From: JAIPAN01 sp040403555
Lineage (GTDB): Bacteria > Bacteroidota > Bacteroidia > Sphingobacteriales > Sphingobacteriaceae
Direction: 5' to 3'
DNA: 64,000 nt
Assembly: GCA_040403555.1 (NCBI GenBank)
Contig: JBBAKN010000001.1
Span: 62,001-126,000 of the forward strand
Positions 56,567-64,000 of this stretch are shown here, piece by piece. The position numbers and the translations under genes were made by a program. Within the stretch, counting starts at the first letter, position 1, and each line of letters starts with the position of its first letter. The notes beneath the pieces were generated by a model. It was not told the DNA's origin and ran no database searches. It saw only the letters and a list, made by a program, of their open reading frames with translations.

Positions 56567-57949
56567 TTATTCTTGGTATTCGCCCAATTCACCTTCCCAC
56601 TTGCTAATAACGGCCGTGGCCACGCTATTACCCACTACGTTAGTTGCCGAGCGGCCCATATCCAACAAAGGATCTATCCCTATCAATAAAGCTAAACCAG
56701 CTTCTGGAATATTAAAGGTGGCAATAGTACCTGCAATAACTACCAAGGAGGCTCTAGGCACACCGGCTATCCCTTTACTGGTAAGCATTAAAATAAGCAA
56801 CATAGAGAGCTGCTGTTCAAAACCCAAATGAATGCCATAAGCTTGAGCAATAAAGAGCGAAGCGAATGTCATGTACATCATAGAGCCATCTAAGTTAAAC
56901 GAGTAACCCAAAGGCAATACAAAACTTACAATCTTGTCTTTACAGCCAAAACGCTCTAACTGAAGCATTGTTTTAGGGTAGGCTGCTTCGCTACTTGCGG
57001 TACTAAATGCCAACAAAACCGGCTCTTTTAGTCCGCTTACCAAACGAAAAATACGTTTTTTGAGAATTAAGAAGCCAATGAAAATAAGTACTAGCCACAA
57101 TATGAGTAAGCCAGAATAAAATTCGCCAATAAAAATGGCATAGGTAGACAAAATGCTTAAACCTTGTTTGGCAATAATGGCTGTCATGGCGCCAAATACA
57201 GCAAATGGAGCGAAATTCATCACATAGCCGGTAACCTTTAAAATTACGTGTGCAAAAGCGTCCATGGCTTTAATAACAATGGTTCCCTTTTCGCCAATAG
57301 CGGCAGTAGCTACGCCAAAAAACAACGAAAAAACTACAATTTGAAGAATTTCGTTATTCGCCATGGCCTCGGCAAAACTTTTTGGGAAAACGTGTGCAAT
57401 AAAATCTTTAAGTGATAGTGCTGCTTTCTGTATACCGGTATCAATGCTGGCATCCGGTAGTGGCAAATGCATGGTTTCGCCCGGGCGAAAAATGTTTACC
57501 AAAATCATTCCTAGGGTAAGAGAGAGCAAGGTAGCGCTCAAAAACCAAAGCATGGTTTTGCCGCCAATACGGCCTACGGCCTTAATATCCCCTACTTTGG
57601 CTACCCCAACCACTAAAGTGGTAAATACCAAAGGTGCCACAATCATTTTTATTAAGCGGAGAAAAATATCGCTCAAAAGCGTAAAAGGCTCCAATTTTTT
57701 ATCTCGAATGGTTTCGTTTTTTTTACGAATACTCAATTGTTCTTTACGCTCGGTTTTCATGGCTAGATAAGCTACCGAAGTCGTATCGGTAGTTTTAGCC
57801 AATTGCACCTCTAAATTGATTGCCTGTTTATCGGCTTTCGCAATTTGATCGTTATATTGGCCTATCCAATTTACATTAAGTAAGTAACCGGCTACAATAC
57901 CAACTACTAAAGCGATGAAAATAAATAAAGTAAGTTTGTTTTTTTGCAT
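56567..57949 (-). CDS. Dicarboxylate/amino acid:cation symporter (DAACS family, GltP/DctA-like)
   Basis: Inner-membrane carrier that couples uptake of glutamate, aspartate or C4-dicarboxylates to Na+ or H+. The 460 residues show about eight TM helices plus the two re-entrant loops; the serine-rich hairpin AFSTASSEAAYPKTM and the YSFNLDGSMMYMTFASLF segment are the family's binding-site motifs. An unusual charged insertion (about residues 30-75, with many Lys, Glu and Gln) follows the first TM helix. I start it at the ATG 57949, removing 26 residues of an unlikely N-terminal extension. The substrate is not decided. Confidence 0.92.
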   Translation of the reverse strand: MQKNKLTLFIFIALVVGIVAGYLLNVNWIGQYNDQIAKADKQAINLEVQLAKTTDTTSVAYLAMKTERKEQLSIRKKNETIRDKKLEPFTLLSDIFLRLIKMIVAPLVFTTLVVGVAKVGDIKAVGRIGGKTMLWFLSATLLSLTLGMILVNIFRPGETMHLPLPDASIDTGIQKAALSLKDFIAHVFPKSFAEAMANNEILQIVVFSLFFGVATAAIGEKGTIVIKAMDAFAHVILKVTGYVMNFAPFAVFGAMTAIIAKQGLSILSTYAIFIGEFYSGLLILWLVLIFIGFLILKKRIFRLVSGLKEPVLLAFSTASSEAAYPKTMLQLERFGCKDKIVSFVLPLGYSFNLDGSMMYMTFASLFIAQAYGIHLGFEQQLSMLLILMLTSKGIAGVPRASLVVIAGTIATFNIPEAGLALLIGIDPLLDMGRSATNVVGNSVATAVISKWEGELGEYQE

Positions 57950-58000
57950 ACGTTTTATGTGTAAAGCGAACGTAAAACTACAATAATTTAACTTTAAACC

Positions 58001-58507
58001 ATGCACCTTTTTAGCCTCCAAGAACAAAAAAAAGAACTACATCAACTCTCAAAAACAGAGTTAGAGGCTATTTGTTTGCGTTTTGCCCGATATAAAAAAG
58101 AAAATAAAGAGTTGTTAGAATTTGTGCTTTTTCACCAAGGCAATCCACAGGCCTATGCCGATGCCTTAAAAAAGGACCTTGAAGAAGTGTTTAAATCGCT
58201 TAGCGGAGCAAATTATGCCGATGCTAAAAAGCTAAGAAAGATTACAAAAGCACTAAATAAACATGCAAAATACATGCAAAACCCTGCTCTTGAAGCAGAT
58301 TTGTGGATCTGGTTTTGCTATACCTACTGCTATTCTTTGGCGGCAAAATCTACCGCACAAGTTATCCGAAATTTCTTCGTAAAAGCAGCGCTTAAGGTAG
58401 AGAAAATTCAAAGTAAATTGCATGAAGATTTGGCTTTTGATGTAGCACAAGAATTAGGAAAAATTGGCCAAATAGCAAGTAAAAGCCTAAATTGGTACGC
58501 TGGCTAG
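58001..58507 (+). CDS. Helical protein of unknown function
   Basis: 168 residues, strongly helical and Lys/Leu-rich, with no signal peptide or TM segment. Features: LQEQKKELHQLSKTELEAICLRF, KENKELLEFVLFHQGNP, and a C-terminal stretch QVIRNFFVKAALKVEKIQSKLHEDL. The central DLWIWFCYTYCYSLAAKS is aromatic-rich. I recognise no family. A box TAACTTTA (57989-57996, one mismatch to TAnnTTTG) ends 4 bases before the ATG. The ECF sigma factor gene begins 43 bases later on the same strand. Confidence 0.7.
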   Translation: MHLFSLQEQKKELHQLSKTELEAICLRFARYKKENKELLEFVLFHQGNPQAYADALKKDLEEVFKSLSGANYADAKKLRKITKALNKHAKYMQNPALEADLWIWFCYTYCYSLAAKSTAQVIRNFFVKAALKVEKIQSKLHEDLAFDVAQELGKIGQIASKSLNWYAG

Positions 58508-58550
58508 TGTAACAATACCCTCAAATACCGCTCTAAAAGGCATAGTATAC

Positions 58551-59048
58551 ATGGAAAACAAAGAAGCACTCTTTAAAGAAATTTTTCGGACAAACTCCCG
58601 AAAGATTTACCATTTATGCTATGGTTATACCGGCGATGACGATACCGCCAACGATTTAGTACAAGAAACCTTCTTAAAGGTGTGGCAAAATCTCGATAAG
58701 TTTCGTAACCAGGCTATGATTTCTACCTGGATTTACCGAATTGCGGTGAACACCTGCTTATCTCACCTCCGAGTAGAAAAAAGGCAAGCCAAAGAAGAGC
58801 TTACCGAGAAAATTATTGATGAGAAAGCGGAAGAATTTTCCGAAAAAAACGAACAAGTAACCCTACTCTATCGTTGCATATCTAAATTAGAAGAGAACGA
58901 ACGTATCATCATCACCTTAGTGCTTGATGAAGTGCCCTATGCAGAAATTGCGGAAATTTCGGGCATTTCTGAAGGCAACCTACGGGTTAAAATACACCGA
59001 ATTAAACAAAAACTAACTGAACTTTATAGCCGATATGAACGATTTTGA
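58551..59048 (+). CDS. ECF-type RNA polymerase sigma factor
   Basis: 165 residues with sigma regions 2 and 4 only. Region 2 reads YHLCYGYTGDDDTANDLVQETFLKVWQNLDKFRNQAMISTWIYRIAVN, region 4 contains LDEVPYAEIAEISGISEGNLRVKIHRIKQKL, the helix-turn-helix. This is the standard layout of an extracytoplasmic function sigma factor. Its 3' end overlaps the next gene by 14 bases, so the two are translationally coupled; the partner is a four-helix membrane protein and may act as its anti-sigma factor. Confidence 0.93.
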   Translation: MENKEALFKEIFRTNSRKIYHLCYGYTGDDDTANDLVQETFLKVWQNLDKFRNQAMISTWIYRIAVNTCLSHLRVEKRQAKEELTEKIIDEKAEEFSEKNEQVTLLYRCISKLEENERIIITLVLDEVPYAEIAEISGISEGNLRVKIHRIKQKLTELYSRYERF

Positions 59049-59631
59049 TTTATTAAAGGATATCTGGCAAAGCCAACCCGAACGTAAACTAGCCGCAGAA
59101 GAAATTTTGAAGCAAGTAAAACGTTCGAAAAACCGCCTAGCGAACAAATTGCTTTTCGAAGTGTTTGTAATGAGCCTAGCCATTGCTGCATTAAGCTATG
59201 CCTGGTACATGGTGCCCTTTAAAATGTGGACTACACACCTATCGTTACTTATTTTTATGGCATCGTGTTTATTTGCCTTATTTGCCCAATTATCTGCCTA
59301 TAGAAGCATACATGTAACTGCCCACCTCATTGGCAAGCCCGATACGTACATTAAGTATTTAAAACAATACCAGAAAGATCGGCATCGGTTAAATACGCAA
59401 AAATATAAGGTTTATACCCTGTTTTTGGGCATTGGGCTTGTAATGTTTTTTGTTGAAATTTTCTTTGTAGCTACCCTCTGGTTTACACTTATTAGCTTTG
59501 TGGCATCCTTAATTTGGATTGCCATTTGCTATTTCTGGCTCATGAAAGCATACATTAGAAAAGAAGATGGGTATTTAAACGGCATGATAGCCAGTTTAGA
59601 ACACCTAGAACCTCAGTTTGAGCAAGATTAA
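59035..59631 (+). CDS. Four-helix membrane protein coupled to the ECF sigma factor
   Basis: 198 residues with a cytoplasmic N-terminal domain of about 40 residues (MNDFDLLKDIWQSQPERKLA, then a Lys-rich helix) and about four TM helices (about 40-62, 67-85, 128-150 and 152-172). I do not recognise the family and it lacks the zinc-binding motif of ZAS-type anti-sigma factors. The 14-base overlap with the sigma gene and the small cytoplasmic N-terminal helix make a non-canonical anti-sigma role plausible. Confidence 0.75.
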   Translation: MNDFDLLKDIWQSQPERKLAAEEILKQVKRSKNRLANKLLFEVFVMSLAIAALSYAWYMVPFKMWTTHLSLLIFMASCLFALFAQLSAYRSIHVTAHLIGKPDTYIKYLKQYQKDRHRLNTQKYKVYTLFLGIGLVMFFVEIFFVATLWFTLISFVASLIWIAICYFWLMKAYIRKEDGYLNGMIASLEHLEPQFEQD

Positions 59632-59632
59632 G

Positions 59633-60238
59633 CTATTTCTTTTTCTCTGTAATTTCCGACAACTGAAAACTATTATTGCGTAAACGGTAAGCCAAAGTTC
59701 GTTTAATTGTTTTTTCTGTTGTTGCAGGCTCTTGATACAAAAAATCTCTACGTAGCTCCCCTTCTTTTATATAAATAGAGTCTTTTCCCTTAAAACCTGC
59801 TTTTGCTTTATCGCTAAATGCCGGAAAACGAATGGCACTCCCCGTACCCGAAGCATCAAACTCATAAATGTATAAATCATTAAGGCCTGTGCTCAACAAT
59901 ACCTGCACGGCCAATTCGGGATTACCATCGGTATCTAAATCCATATCCCAAACATCCAGAGGCTTGCCCACTAAATCGGTGTTTAAAGCCTCAAATTTTT
60001 GATGCGTAGAATCGGAACGCAAAATGAGTAAGGCCGAAGTAGAATCTTTCCCTCTACCCCAGGTGAGCACATCAAAAATAAGTCCTGGTTTTACTTCTAA
60101 ACTGCGATGAAATCTAAATGGAGTAACTAAAATTGCTTTTTTAGGTGCCGAATTTTGCGTTTCTGAATCGCTACCGCAAGCTGCAATTAAAACCGTCCCT
60201 AGAAGCAGTAAGCTGATTGAAAACTGATTTTTTAACAT
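59633..60238 (-). CDS. Lipoprotein of unknown function
   Basis: 201-residue lipoprotein. Signal peptide MLKNQFSISLLLLGTVLIAACGS has lipobox LIAAC with Cys near 21. The mature part has beta-strand-like segments and DMDLDTDGNPELAVQV, a DxDxDG metal-binding-like loop as in FG-GAP/VCBS repeats. No named family recognised. Convergent with the sigma/membrane pair (1-base gap); it follows the GH20 gene by 10 bases on the same strand and may be on its transcript. Confidence 0.75.
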   Translation of the reverse strand: MLKNQFSISLLLLGTVLIAACGSDSETQNSAPKKAILVTPFRFHRSLEVKPGLIFDVLTWGRGKDSTSALLILRSDSTHQKFEALNTDLVGKPLDVWDMDLDTDGNPELAVQVLLSTGLNDLYIYEFDASGTGSAIRFPAFSDKAKAGFKGKDSIYIKEGELRRDFLYQEPATTEKTIKRTLAYRLRNNSFQLSEITEKKK

Positions 60239-60248
60239 CGTATAAAAT

Positions 60249-62543
60249 TTAATGGGTATATAAGATTTGAGGTATTTCTTGGCTCAATCCGCTAGGAAGT
60301 TTCATCACTAATTTTAAAGCCGAACCTCCTCCAGACTGAAAATATTTTACTTCAATTTTATGGTACCCTTTTTGCAGACGTATGGCGCCAGTTACCGCGA
60401 AAGCAGCATGTTTATCGTCATTATCTACCACCAATTTGTCGTCAATCCACAATGCAGAACCATCATCGGAAGTTAAGGTAAACGAATACACGCCATCTTC
60501 TGCGGCTTGCAAGTATCCATTCATCACCAAACCAAAAGTTCGAGCCATGGTTTTGTATTTTCCTAAAGCAACAGTAGGTACAATGGCCTGTTCATTTGCT
60601 TTTAGTGTATCAATTTCTTTCGTAAAATTAAAAAGACCGGGCACAAAATAAACCTGCAAACCCGGTAATAACCCCGGATTGGTACTAGCGGCCAAAGGCA
60701 ACGAATTGTCTAAAATAGTGGTAGAAACTGAGCTCTGCTTACCGCTTGGCGCAATTACCCGTGTTTTTAACACACGTTGTCCATCGGGCTGAACCTTTAC
60801 GGCAAAAGGCTGAGTGTATTGTTGTGTAGTGGCATCGGGGGTATAGCCGTCTAGTGTGTAGTAAATTTTGGCACCTTTCACTGGAGCTTGTAGTGAAAAA
60901 GTAAATTCCTCCCCTAACAAGGTTGTATCTTTTATGCCAATGGGGTTTGGAACCCGATAGTTTATAGCGGTTTTATCTAGTTTAGCTAAATGCTCTGGAA
61001 CTGCTAGACTAACGAAATTTGTCCAATTTTTATGCTCTGGATTTGTCCACGCAATTTCTGAAAGGGCATATAATCTTGGCAAAAGCATGTATTCTACTTT
61101 TGCCGGATTGGTCATATACTCGGTCCACATATTGGCTTGTACACCAATAATACGGGCTTGTTGTTCTACGGTTAAGTTTGTAGGTGTTGGATTGTAGCCA
61201 TAAACCTGCTCTAATGGGGTATATCCACCAATACTTAAGGGTTCTTGGTTGCTTTTCCCTTGTGCATGATCGAAGTATACATAATCGCCTGGGGTCATGA
61301 TGGCATTGTGGTTTTGTTTAGCTGCTGCAATTCCTCCATCGGTGCCTCTCCAGCTCATTACAGTAGCATCGGGGGCTAACCCTCCTTCTAAAATTTCGTC
61401 CCAACCAATAATTTGACGGCCTTTACTATTTAAATACTTTTCAATACGCTGTATAAAATAGCTTTGTAGGTGATGTTCATCTTTTAATTTTAAATTTTTG
61501 ATGCGTTTTTGGCAATAGGGACATACTTTCCAACGTGTTTTTGGCGATTCATCGCCACCAATGTGTATGTATGTACTCGGAAAAAGTGCCATCACTTCAT
61601 CCAAAACATTTTCTAAAAATGTAAACGTTTGGTCTTTACCTGCACAATATACATCGTCAAAAACTCCCCATTTTTCAGCAGCGGTAAATGGTCCAGGATT
61701 ATCTCCACAAGCCAATTCCGGATAGGCAGCAAGTGCCGCTAAAGAGTGACCCGGCATTTCAATTTCTGGAATGATGGTAATAAAACGTTGCTGGGCATAG
61801 GCTACAACCTCTTTTATTTCCTGTTGTGTATAAAAACCCCCATACGGTGTTTGATCGAAAAGTTGCGGCATACGATCGTGGTAATTGCCCACCAAGGTTT
61901 GAGCTCTGTAGCCCCCAACCTGCGTAAGTTTGGGGTATTTTTTAATTTCAATTCGCCAGCCTTGATCTTCGGTTAAATGCCAATGAAAAGTGTTTAATTT
62001 ATAGGTGGCTAATAAATCAATATATTCTTTAATGAACGATATGGGAAAGAAATGTCTACCCACATCTAAATGCATACCCCGATAGCTATAACGAGGCCAA
62101 TCTTCAATATCAAGGCCATTTAACAGAATTCGATCTGATTTTTCTGGGAATAACTGAAACAGGGTTTCTGCTGCATAAAATAAACCTGCTCCTTTTCCTT
62201 TTAACTCAACTTGCTTAGCGTCAATATGCAAGGTATATGATTCGGGTTTATAGTTCGTATCGGAATTTTCTAGCAAGGTAACTCGTTTGCCTTCGGCCTT
62301 AGCCACTAGGTTTAATGTAAAGCCATAGGTACCCGAAATATAGCTTTGCAGCATTTTTGCGATGGGTAAATTCTCAGGTATACCATATTCAATACTAGTT
62401 TGGGAATCTAGTACAAACTGCTGCGTGGTGTACGTAATTTTTTGTGGTGCTGGAATAAGCACAGCGCTTTGATTCGCATTTTGGGCTAATGCGGGCAACG
62501 TGAAGCAGGCAAAACAAATTGCCCATAATTTAAATTTGGTCAT
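60249..62543 (-). CDS. Beta-N-acetylhexosaminidase, GH20, with PA14-like domain
   Basis: Secreted glycosidase that cleaves terminal N-acetylhexosamine from glycans. The 764 residues contain a signal peptide (about 1-20, ending ALA), a GH20b N-terminal domain, the GH20 barrel (from RYSYRGMHLDVGRHFFP) with catalytic pair in HIGGDESPKT (Asp-Glu near 331), a C-terminal chitobiase-like domain (KIYYTLDGYTPDATTQ) and a terminal PA14-like domain (GVYSFTLTSDDGSALWID, about 680-764). The start is the ATG 62543, matching the signal peptide. A -7 box lies at 62562-62569. Confidence 0.94.
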   Translation of the reverse strand: MTKFKLWAICFACFTLPALAQNANQSAVLIPAPQKITYTTQQFVLDSQTSIEYGIPENLPIAKMLQSYISGTYGFTLNLVAKAEGKRVTLLENSDTNYKPESYTLHIDAKQVELKGKGAGLFYAAETLFQLFPEKSDRILLNGLDIEDWPRYSYRGMHLDVGRHFFPISFIKEYIDLLATYKLNTFHWHLTEDQGWRIEIKKYPKLTQVGGYRAQTLVGNYHDRMPQLFDQTPYGGFYTQQEIKEVVAYAQQRFITIIPEIEMPGHSLAALAAYPELACGDNPGPFTAAEKWGVFDDVYCAGKDQTFTFLENVLDEVMALFPSTYIHIGGDESPKTRWKVCPYCQKRIKNLKLKDEHHLQSYFIQRIEKYLNSKGRQIIGWDEILEGGLAPDATVMSWRGTDGGIAAAKQNHNAIMTPGDYVYFDHAQGKSNQEPLSIGGYTPLEQVYGYNPTPTNLTVEQQARIIGVQANMWTEYMTNPAKVEYMLLPRLYALSEIAWTNPEHKNWTNFVSLAVPEHLAKLDKTAINYRVPNPIGIKDTTLLGEEFTFSLQAPVKGAKIYYTLDGYTPDATTQQYTQPFAVKVQPDGQRVLKTRVIAPSGKQSSVSTTILDNSLPLAASTNPGLLPGLQVYFVPGLFNFTKEIDTLKANEQAIVPTVALGKYKTMARTFGLVMNGYLQAAEDGVYSFTLTSDDGSALWIDDKLVVDNDDKHAAFAVTGAIRLQKGYHKIEVKYFQSGGGSALKLVMKLPSGLSQEIPQILYTH

Positions 62544-62561
62544 AAGGTTAACTTTATATAC

Positions 62562-62569
62562 CAAATCTA
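62562..62569 (-). promoter_or_regulatory. -7 element of the GH20 gene
   Basis: Minus strand TAGATTTG, matching TAnnTTTG, 18 bases before the ATG at 62543. Confidence 0.6.
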
Positions 62570-62586
62570 AAAAAAAGAATGATTTT

Positions 62587-63534
62587 TTAAGCGTGTTCTT
62601 TTGCAGCTAAATAACGTTCGGCTTCTAATGCAGCCATGCAACCACTACCTGCAGCAGTAACGGCTTGGCGCCACATGGTGTCTTGCACATCGCCACAAGC
62701 AAATACACCTTCTATATTGGTTTGGGTACTATCTGGCTTGGTAATGAGGTATCCGGTGGCATCCATATCTAATACATCTTTAAACAATTCGGTGTTGGGG
62801 TGATGTCCAATAGCCACAAAAAAACCAGTTATGGCTAGGGTTTGTTTGGTTTGGTCTTGATTATTTTTAACACGAACACCTGTTACATTCTGGCCATTGC
62901 CCATAATTTCTTGCGTTTCGGTATGGTATAGCACGGTAATATTGGGGGTATTTAACACCCTATTTATCATAGCTTTAGATGCCTTAAACTCTCCTTTACG
63001 CACAATCATGTGTACGTGTTTACACAGTTTAGCTAAATAGGTAGCTTCTTCACAGGCAGTATCGCCGGCTCCTACAATGGCTACATCTTGGCCTTTAAAA
63101 AAGAAACCATCGCATACGGCACAGGCCGATACGCCAAAGCCATTGTATTTTTGTTCGCTCTCTAAACCTAGCCATTTAGCTGAGGCACCGGTGGCAATAA
63201 TCACGGTATCGGCTGTAATAGATTTTATCTCATCAATAACTACTTGGTGTGGAGTTTTAGAGAAATCGACTTTAGTGGCATAACCAAAGCGGATATCGGT
63301 ACCAAACCGGGCAGCTTGTTCGCGGAAATCTTCCATCATCTGTGGTCCCATCACCCCTTTCGGATAGCCCGGGAAATTTTCTACATCGGTAGTTTGGGTT
63401 AACTGACCTCCGGGTACAATACCCGTATAAACCACAGGTTTTAAATCTGATCTAGCGGCATAAATAGCAGCGGTATATCCGGCTGGGCCCGATCCGATAA
63501 TAAGACAATGTACGTGTTCGATTTCTGTTGACAT
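62587..63534 (-). CDS. trxB: TrxB, thioredoxin reductase
   Basis: FAD/NADPH flavoenzyme that reduces thioredoxin. The 315 residues contain the FAD-binding GSGPAGYTAAIYAAR (about 15-29), the redox pair in SACAVCDGFFF (Cys near 135 and 138), the NADPH-binding GAGDTACEEATYLA, and the C-terminal FACGDVQD. The start is the ATG at 63534, which places MSTEIEHVHCLIIG at the N-terminus; the alternative 63555 adds only seven residues and would overlap the -7 box. Promoter at 63553-63583. Confidence 0.97.
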   Translation of the reverse strand: MSTEIEHVHCLIIGSGPAGYTAAIYAARSDLKPVVYTGIVPGGQLTQTTDVENFPGYPKGVMGPQMMEDFREQAARFGTDIRFGYATKVDFSKTPHQVVIDEIKSITADTVIIATGASAKWLGLESEQKYNGFGVSACAVCDGFFFKGQDVAIVGAGDTACEEATYLAKLCKHVHMIVRKGEFKASKAMINRVLNTPNITVLYHTETQEIMGNGQNVTGVRVKNNQDQTKQTLAITGFFVAIGHHPNTELFKDVLDMDATGYLITKPDSTQTNIEGVFACGDVQDTMWRQAVTAAGSGCMAALEAERYLAAKEHA

Positions 63535-63552
63535 ATTGTATGGAATGAGTTT

Positions 63553-63583
63553 CAAATTTAGTAGTTTAAAAAGGTACAGACAA
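63553..63583 (-). promoter_or_regulatory. Promoter of trxB
   Basis: Minus strand: -33 TTG (63581-63583), 20-base spacer, -7 TAAATTTG (63553-63560). Both match the Bacteroidota consensus; leader about 14 bases. Confidence 0.7.
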
Positions 63584-63654
63584 GCCTTGAGAAAATTAAT
63601 AGCTGATGAAATTCGGTTTTTCTAAATTTTACCTTTAGAAATGCAAAAGCTACT

Positions 63655-63662
63655 TATATTTG
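63655..63662 (+). promoter_or_regulatory. -7 element of tRNA-Leu(GAG)
   Basis: TATATTTG matches TAnnTTTG, 9 bases before the tRNA 5' end. Confidence 0.65.
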
Positions 63663-63671
63663 CGCTACAAT

Positions 63672-63755
63672 GCTCGGGTGGCGAAATTGGTAGACGCACC
63701 ATCTTGAGGGGGTGGCGTTCGAATGGACGTACGAGTTCGAATCTCGTTCCGAGCA
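63672..63755 (+). tRNA. tRNA-Leu(GAG)
   Basis: 84-nt class II tRNA; acceptor GCTCGGG/TCCGAGC, anticodon GAG, long variable arm, T-loop TTCGAAT, discriminator A. CCA is not encoded. Confidence 0.95.
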
Positions 63756-63759
63756 CTTA

Positions 63760-64000
63760 TTAAACCAAGTTTATACACAGCCCATCGTAAGCAAGTTCCA
63801 CTCCAGCGGGTACGAGTTCTGAAATTTTTTGATGGGTGCCCAAACGGTGGCTAATGTGTGTAAAATAGGTTTTTTCGGCTCCAATTTCCTGGGCAAACGC
63901 CACTGCTTCTTCTAGTGTGAAATGCGAAATGTGTTTTTCTTGCTGCAGCGCATTAATGACTAATACTTTGCTTCCTTTAATTTTCGCTTTTTCCACCTCT
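63760..64000 (-). CDS. MBL-fold metallo-hydrolase (C-terminal part)
   Basis: The frame runs open to the window edge, so the N-terminal two thirds are missing. About 80 residues remain: LEEAVAFAQEIGAEKTYFTHISHRLG, with a THISH motif (metal-ligand histidine), and ELAYDGLCINLV at the end. This is the C-terminal pattern of a metallo-beta-lactamase-fold hydrolase related to PhnP/RNase Z-like phosphodiesterases, from memory of the family. Substrate unknown. The GTG at 63996 is internal. Confidence 0.75.
   Translation of the reverse strand, partial: EVEKAKIKGSKVLVINALQQEKHISHFTLEEAVAFAQEIGAEKTYFTHISHRLGTHQKISELVPAGVELAYDGLCINLV

Overview
The window is a compact, AT-rich stretch (I estimate roughly 38-40 % GC by eye) of a Bacteroidota chromosome. 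Lineage evidence is the repeated use of the Bacteroidota -7 promoter element TAnnTTTG (about twenty instances, including in front of tRNAs and the SRP RNA), a fused MurF-alanine racemase gene, a S9B dipeptidyl peptidase IV, FISUMP and LamG lipoproteins, DUF6526 and DUF5808 proteins, and a full-length YidC with a large periplasmic domain. Three Kdo genes (kdsD, kdsA, kdsB) indicate a Gram-negative envelope with LPS. A Sphingobacteriia-like member is my best guess; I cannot place it further. Nearly everything is housekeeping. I see no prophage, integrase, transposase, CRISPR array or rRNA operon.

Layout. 1-4.8 kb: truncated folD, queE and a small membrane protein converge on kdsA-recQ. 4.8-9.6 kb: kdsD-manC, rlmB on the opposite strand, then dnaB behind a 288-base intergenic region with DnaA-box-like sites. 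9.6-19 kb: a LolD-like ABC ATPase, plsC, trpS, a deoxynucleoside kinase, a DUF5808 gene translationally coupled to kdsB, rhlE, pyrG and yidC. 19.0-19.5 kb: three minus-strand tRNA genes (Arg, Pro, Ser), each with its own promoter. 19.5-31 kb: a PgpH-like 7TM-HD protein, thiolase, an exported unknown, DPP IV, a POT peptide transporter, a DPM1-like glycosyltransferase, a LamG lipoprotein, ruvB and queG.

31-43 kb: mutS, an unlisted 39-codon membrane microprotein gene and a DEDD exonuclease form a tight minus-strand row; then galM, a SpoU methyltransferase, the SRP RNA, a transaldolase-family gene, an OPT transporter, DUF502 and murF-alr, and recX. 43.2-45.4 kb: tRNA-Gly and tRNA-Leu, then an arsenic resistance operon (arsR-acr3-arsC) with a clear inverted-repeat operator. 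45.4-55 kb: DUF4197, mnmA, topA, two smaller genes, rnr, a polyprenyl synthase, then rplU-rpmA on the minus strand. 55-64 kb: a FISUMP lipoprotein, a dicarboxylate/glutamate symporter, an ECF sigma factor overlapping a membrane protein gene, a GH20 hexosaminidase with a PA14-like tail, trxB, tRNA-Leu(GAG) and a truncated metallo-hydrolase.

Genes that work together: kdsD, kdsA and kdsB supply CMP-Kdo; queE and queG act early and last in queuosine synthesis; dnaB, ruvB, recQ, mutS, recX and topA serve DNA maintenance; DPP IV, the POT and the OPT carrier form a peptide-scavenging set; arsR, acr3 and arsC detoxify arsenic. The more unusual signals are an L27 protein with a histone-H1-like basic tail, several promoters so close to the start codon that the mRNAs should be leaderless, the mutS-linked microprotein, the ECF sigma/membrane protein pair and two clusters of DnaA-box-like sites. 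No striking new multi-gene system is evident.
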